NCBI GenBank assembly: GCA_034766995.1
Contig: CM068320.1
Coordinates: forward strand, 7,816,501 to 7,880,500
Source of the DNA: Acanthacorydalis orientalis
Lineage: Eukaryota > Arthropoda > Insecta > Megaloptera > Corydalidae
Direction: 5' to 3'
DNA: 64,000 nt
This document shows positions 62,603 through 64,000 of this stretch, one piece after another. The translations under genes were made by a program, and so were the position numbers. Under the pieces are notes generated by a model. The model was not told the origin of the DNA. It did no database searches and saw nothing but the letters and a program-made list of their open reading frames with translations. Numbering within the stretch: the stretch's first letter is position 1; each line of letters opens with the position of its first letter.

Positions 62603-63344
62603 CGTAGTCTGATTAGTTTTGTAAATTTCTATGATATGACGCCACCATTTATTTAGTAACGCTATGGCTATCAAATGTCACTTCGTAAACTAACAGGTGA
62701 AATTTCAGCCAGAAGCGACGCGTTGTTCACGTTCTACAGATTTTTGAAACGAGTATTGCATCAGCTGCGGCAAGAATAGAAAAAAACTAGCAGCAGTCAA
62801 ATCAGTAGACAACGACTGGTGAAAATGCGCCGAAGAAGTCGAAAACCGTTTAGGAAGGTTATGGCCACTGTTTTTTGGGATTCCCAAGGAATCATCCTGA
62901 TCGACTACTTAACGAAGGGAAAAACGATAATAAGAGCCTATTATGCAACATTATTGGACCGTTTGAAAGAAAAGCTGAAACAAAAACTGCCAAGATTGGT
63001 GCACAAAAAAGTTCTCTTTCACGAGGACAACAAGCCGTCCCACAAATCGACCATTGCAATGGACAAATTGCACGAATTAGGCTTCGAACTGATTTCTTAT
63101 CTACTTTATTCTTCGGACTTGGCTTCGTGAGACTTTTCCTTCTTCCCAAACTTGAAAATTTGGCTCGATGGGAGGAGAAATGCTCGTCGAATGGAGGATA
63201 TCATCGCCGCCATTAATGCGTATTTTGAAGACTCGCTAGACCAATTTTATAACATTCAATGGGGACTATGTCGAGAAATAAAACTGTTTTCTTCAAGAAA
63301 CGGTATTTGACTTGCTTTTTATCATACTTATTAAACGGTCCACG
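62603..63344 (+). mobile_element. Family-B mariner, internally deleted
   Basis: The right end, read inward, is cgtggaccgtttaataagta (ending at 63344, followed by TA), matching the end of the 9274-9680 copy. A decayed left end, cgtagtctgattagtt, starts at 62603. The plus-strand frame 62819-63130 reads KVMATVFWDSQGIILIDYLT, IIRAYYATLLDRLKEKLKQK, KVLFHEDNKPSHKSTIAMDK (second Asp) and LHELGFELISYLLYSSDLAS. A TGA then replaces the Cys codon just before the third Asp, followed by DFSFFPNLKIWL and, shifted, IIAAINAYFEDSLDQFYN. The N-terminal DNA-binding half and the first Asp are missing. Length is about 740 bp. Confidence 0.87.
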
Positions 63345-64000
63345 TATGTACACATATACACATTTAGGTGAATATCTCTTTGTATGTATTTATAAAATGT
63401 ATGAATCCTCTTCATAAACACCTATGTCAAATTCTTTTATTACAATAGAATTGTACTTCTGTACAACGAACCACATTTTCAATGACTATGAAACACACAA
63501 TTTGCTTTCTACTCTTACATAAATGTACAATTAACTTCTAAATGAATCAGGAACTGATATAAATGTCAAATTTCATTACAGACTTATATTTCTATATAAT
63601 AATACACCAGTATAGATTTGTAGATATAAAACAATGCACCGAGATAAATTACAATAAAGCTAATAGCGTTAGATAGTGCTGCAGCATGTTCAAATTAGTA
63701 AACGCTCATTAATATAAAAGCTTTAATAACTGAAGCGCATAAATAACGATTACGTTCCTGTACAAATGAATGTTTAAACGTAGAGAATTTCTCAAATTTA
63801 TTGAATAACAGGATCATGGTTTCGAAATATGAAGTAACGGTAAAGTGCTTGCCTTTTTATAGTTTTATTTCAAACATAATAGTCTTTTTATTATATTTGC
63901 ACAAATATTTATTCTAAAATTTATTAAAATATAAATACAATATAATCAGTAAAATATACTTAATTATAATGTAAAAGGATTAAGTAAACACCATTAAAAG
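63345..64000. other. AT-rich tract to the window end
   Basis: Nothing recognised. Confidence 0.55.

Noticed and set aside
62892..63149. 85-codon minus-strand frame
   Set aside because: Antisense to the family-B transposase frame.

Overview
The window looks like AT-rich, gene-poor nuclear DNA from an arthropod, most likely an insect. I base this on the very high A+T content, more than thirty (TA)n microsatellite arrays, and a dense set of decayed transposons that are typical of arthropods (several mariner subfamilies, DD41D-type elements, a piggyBac-like remnant, RTE-like and Jockey-like LINEs). No species can be named from the sequence. There are no operons, rRNA, tRNA or CRISPR arrays, and no host gene I can identify. 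Three short host-exon or ORF candidates are listed with low confidence.

Layout. 1-250 is an unassigned GC-richer block. 605-3440 is an RTE-like LINE on the minus strand, split by a 5'-truncated Jockey-like LINE (1253-2542) that is flanked by an 11-bp target duplication. 3441-4354 is an internally deleted DD34D mariner (family A). 7277-8416 and 9274-9680 are two further mariner remnants. 9.7-17 kb is mostly featureless AT-rich DNA. 17.1-18.4 kb and 20.7-22.0 kb hold two DD41D elements, the second with long terminal inverted repeats of about 65 bp; a possible exon lies at 20517-20616. 24.2-24.9 kb is a LINE 3' fragment. 30376-31640 is a cecropia-type mariner. 38.1-39.4 kb is a LINE reverse-transcriptase remnant. 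About 41.3-42.2 kb is a third DD41D remnant.

44433-46083 repeats the partnership seen at the left end: a second family-A mariner followed by an RTE-like 3' fragment with an open 214-codon frame. Next come a full-length but catalytically dead mauritiana-type mariner (46214-47471), a possible Tc1 scrap, and a mariner with a GC-richer ITR (48444-49491). 53.3-58.3 kb is a mariner graveyard of five elements, two of which are short elements keeping only the DNA-binding half of the transposase. A piggyBac-like remnant (59.6-60.3 kb), a LINE endonuclease fragment (61.55-62.2 kb) and another mariner (62603-63344) close the window. A separate mariner-derived repeat recurs at about 35.8, 43.3 and 50.6 kb.

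The parts do not work together as a pathway. The window records repeated transposition into TA-rich DNA. Mariner-type ends often lie directly at the edges of (TA)n arrays, as expected for elements that target TA. Almost every copy carries stops, frameshifts, internal deletions or lost catalytic residues. I did not find a convincing new biological system. The best leads are the recurrent mariner/RTE pairing, the DNA-binding-only short elements, and the exon-like stretches at 20517-20616 and 60397-60540.
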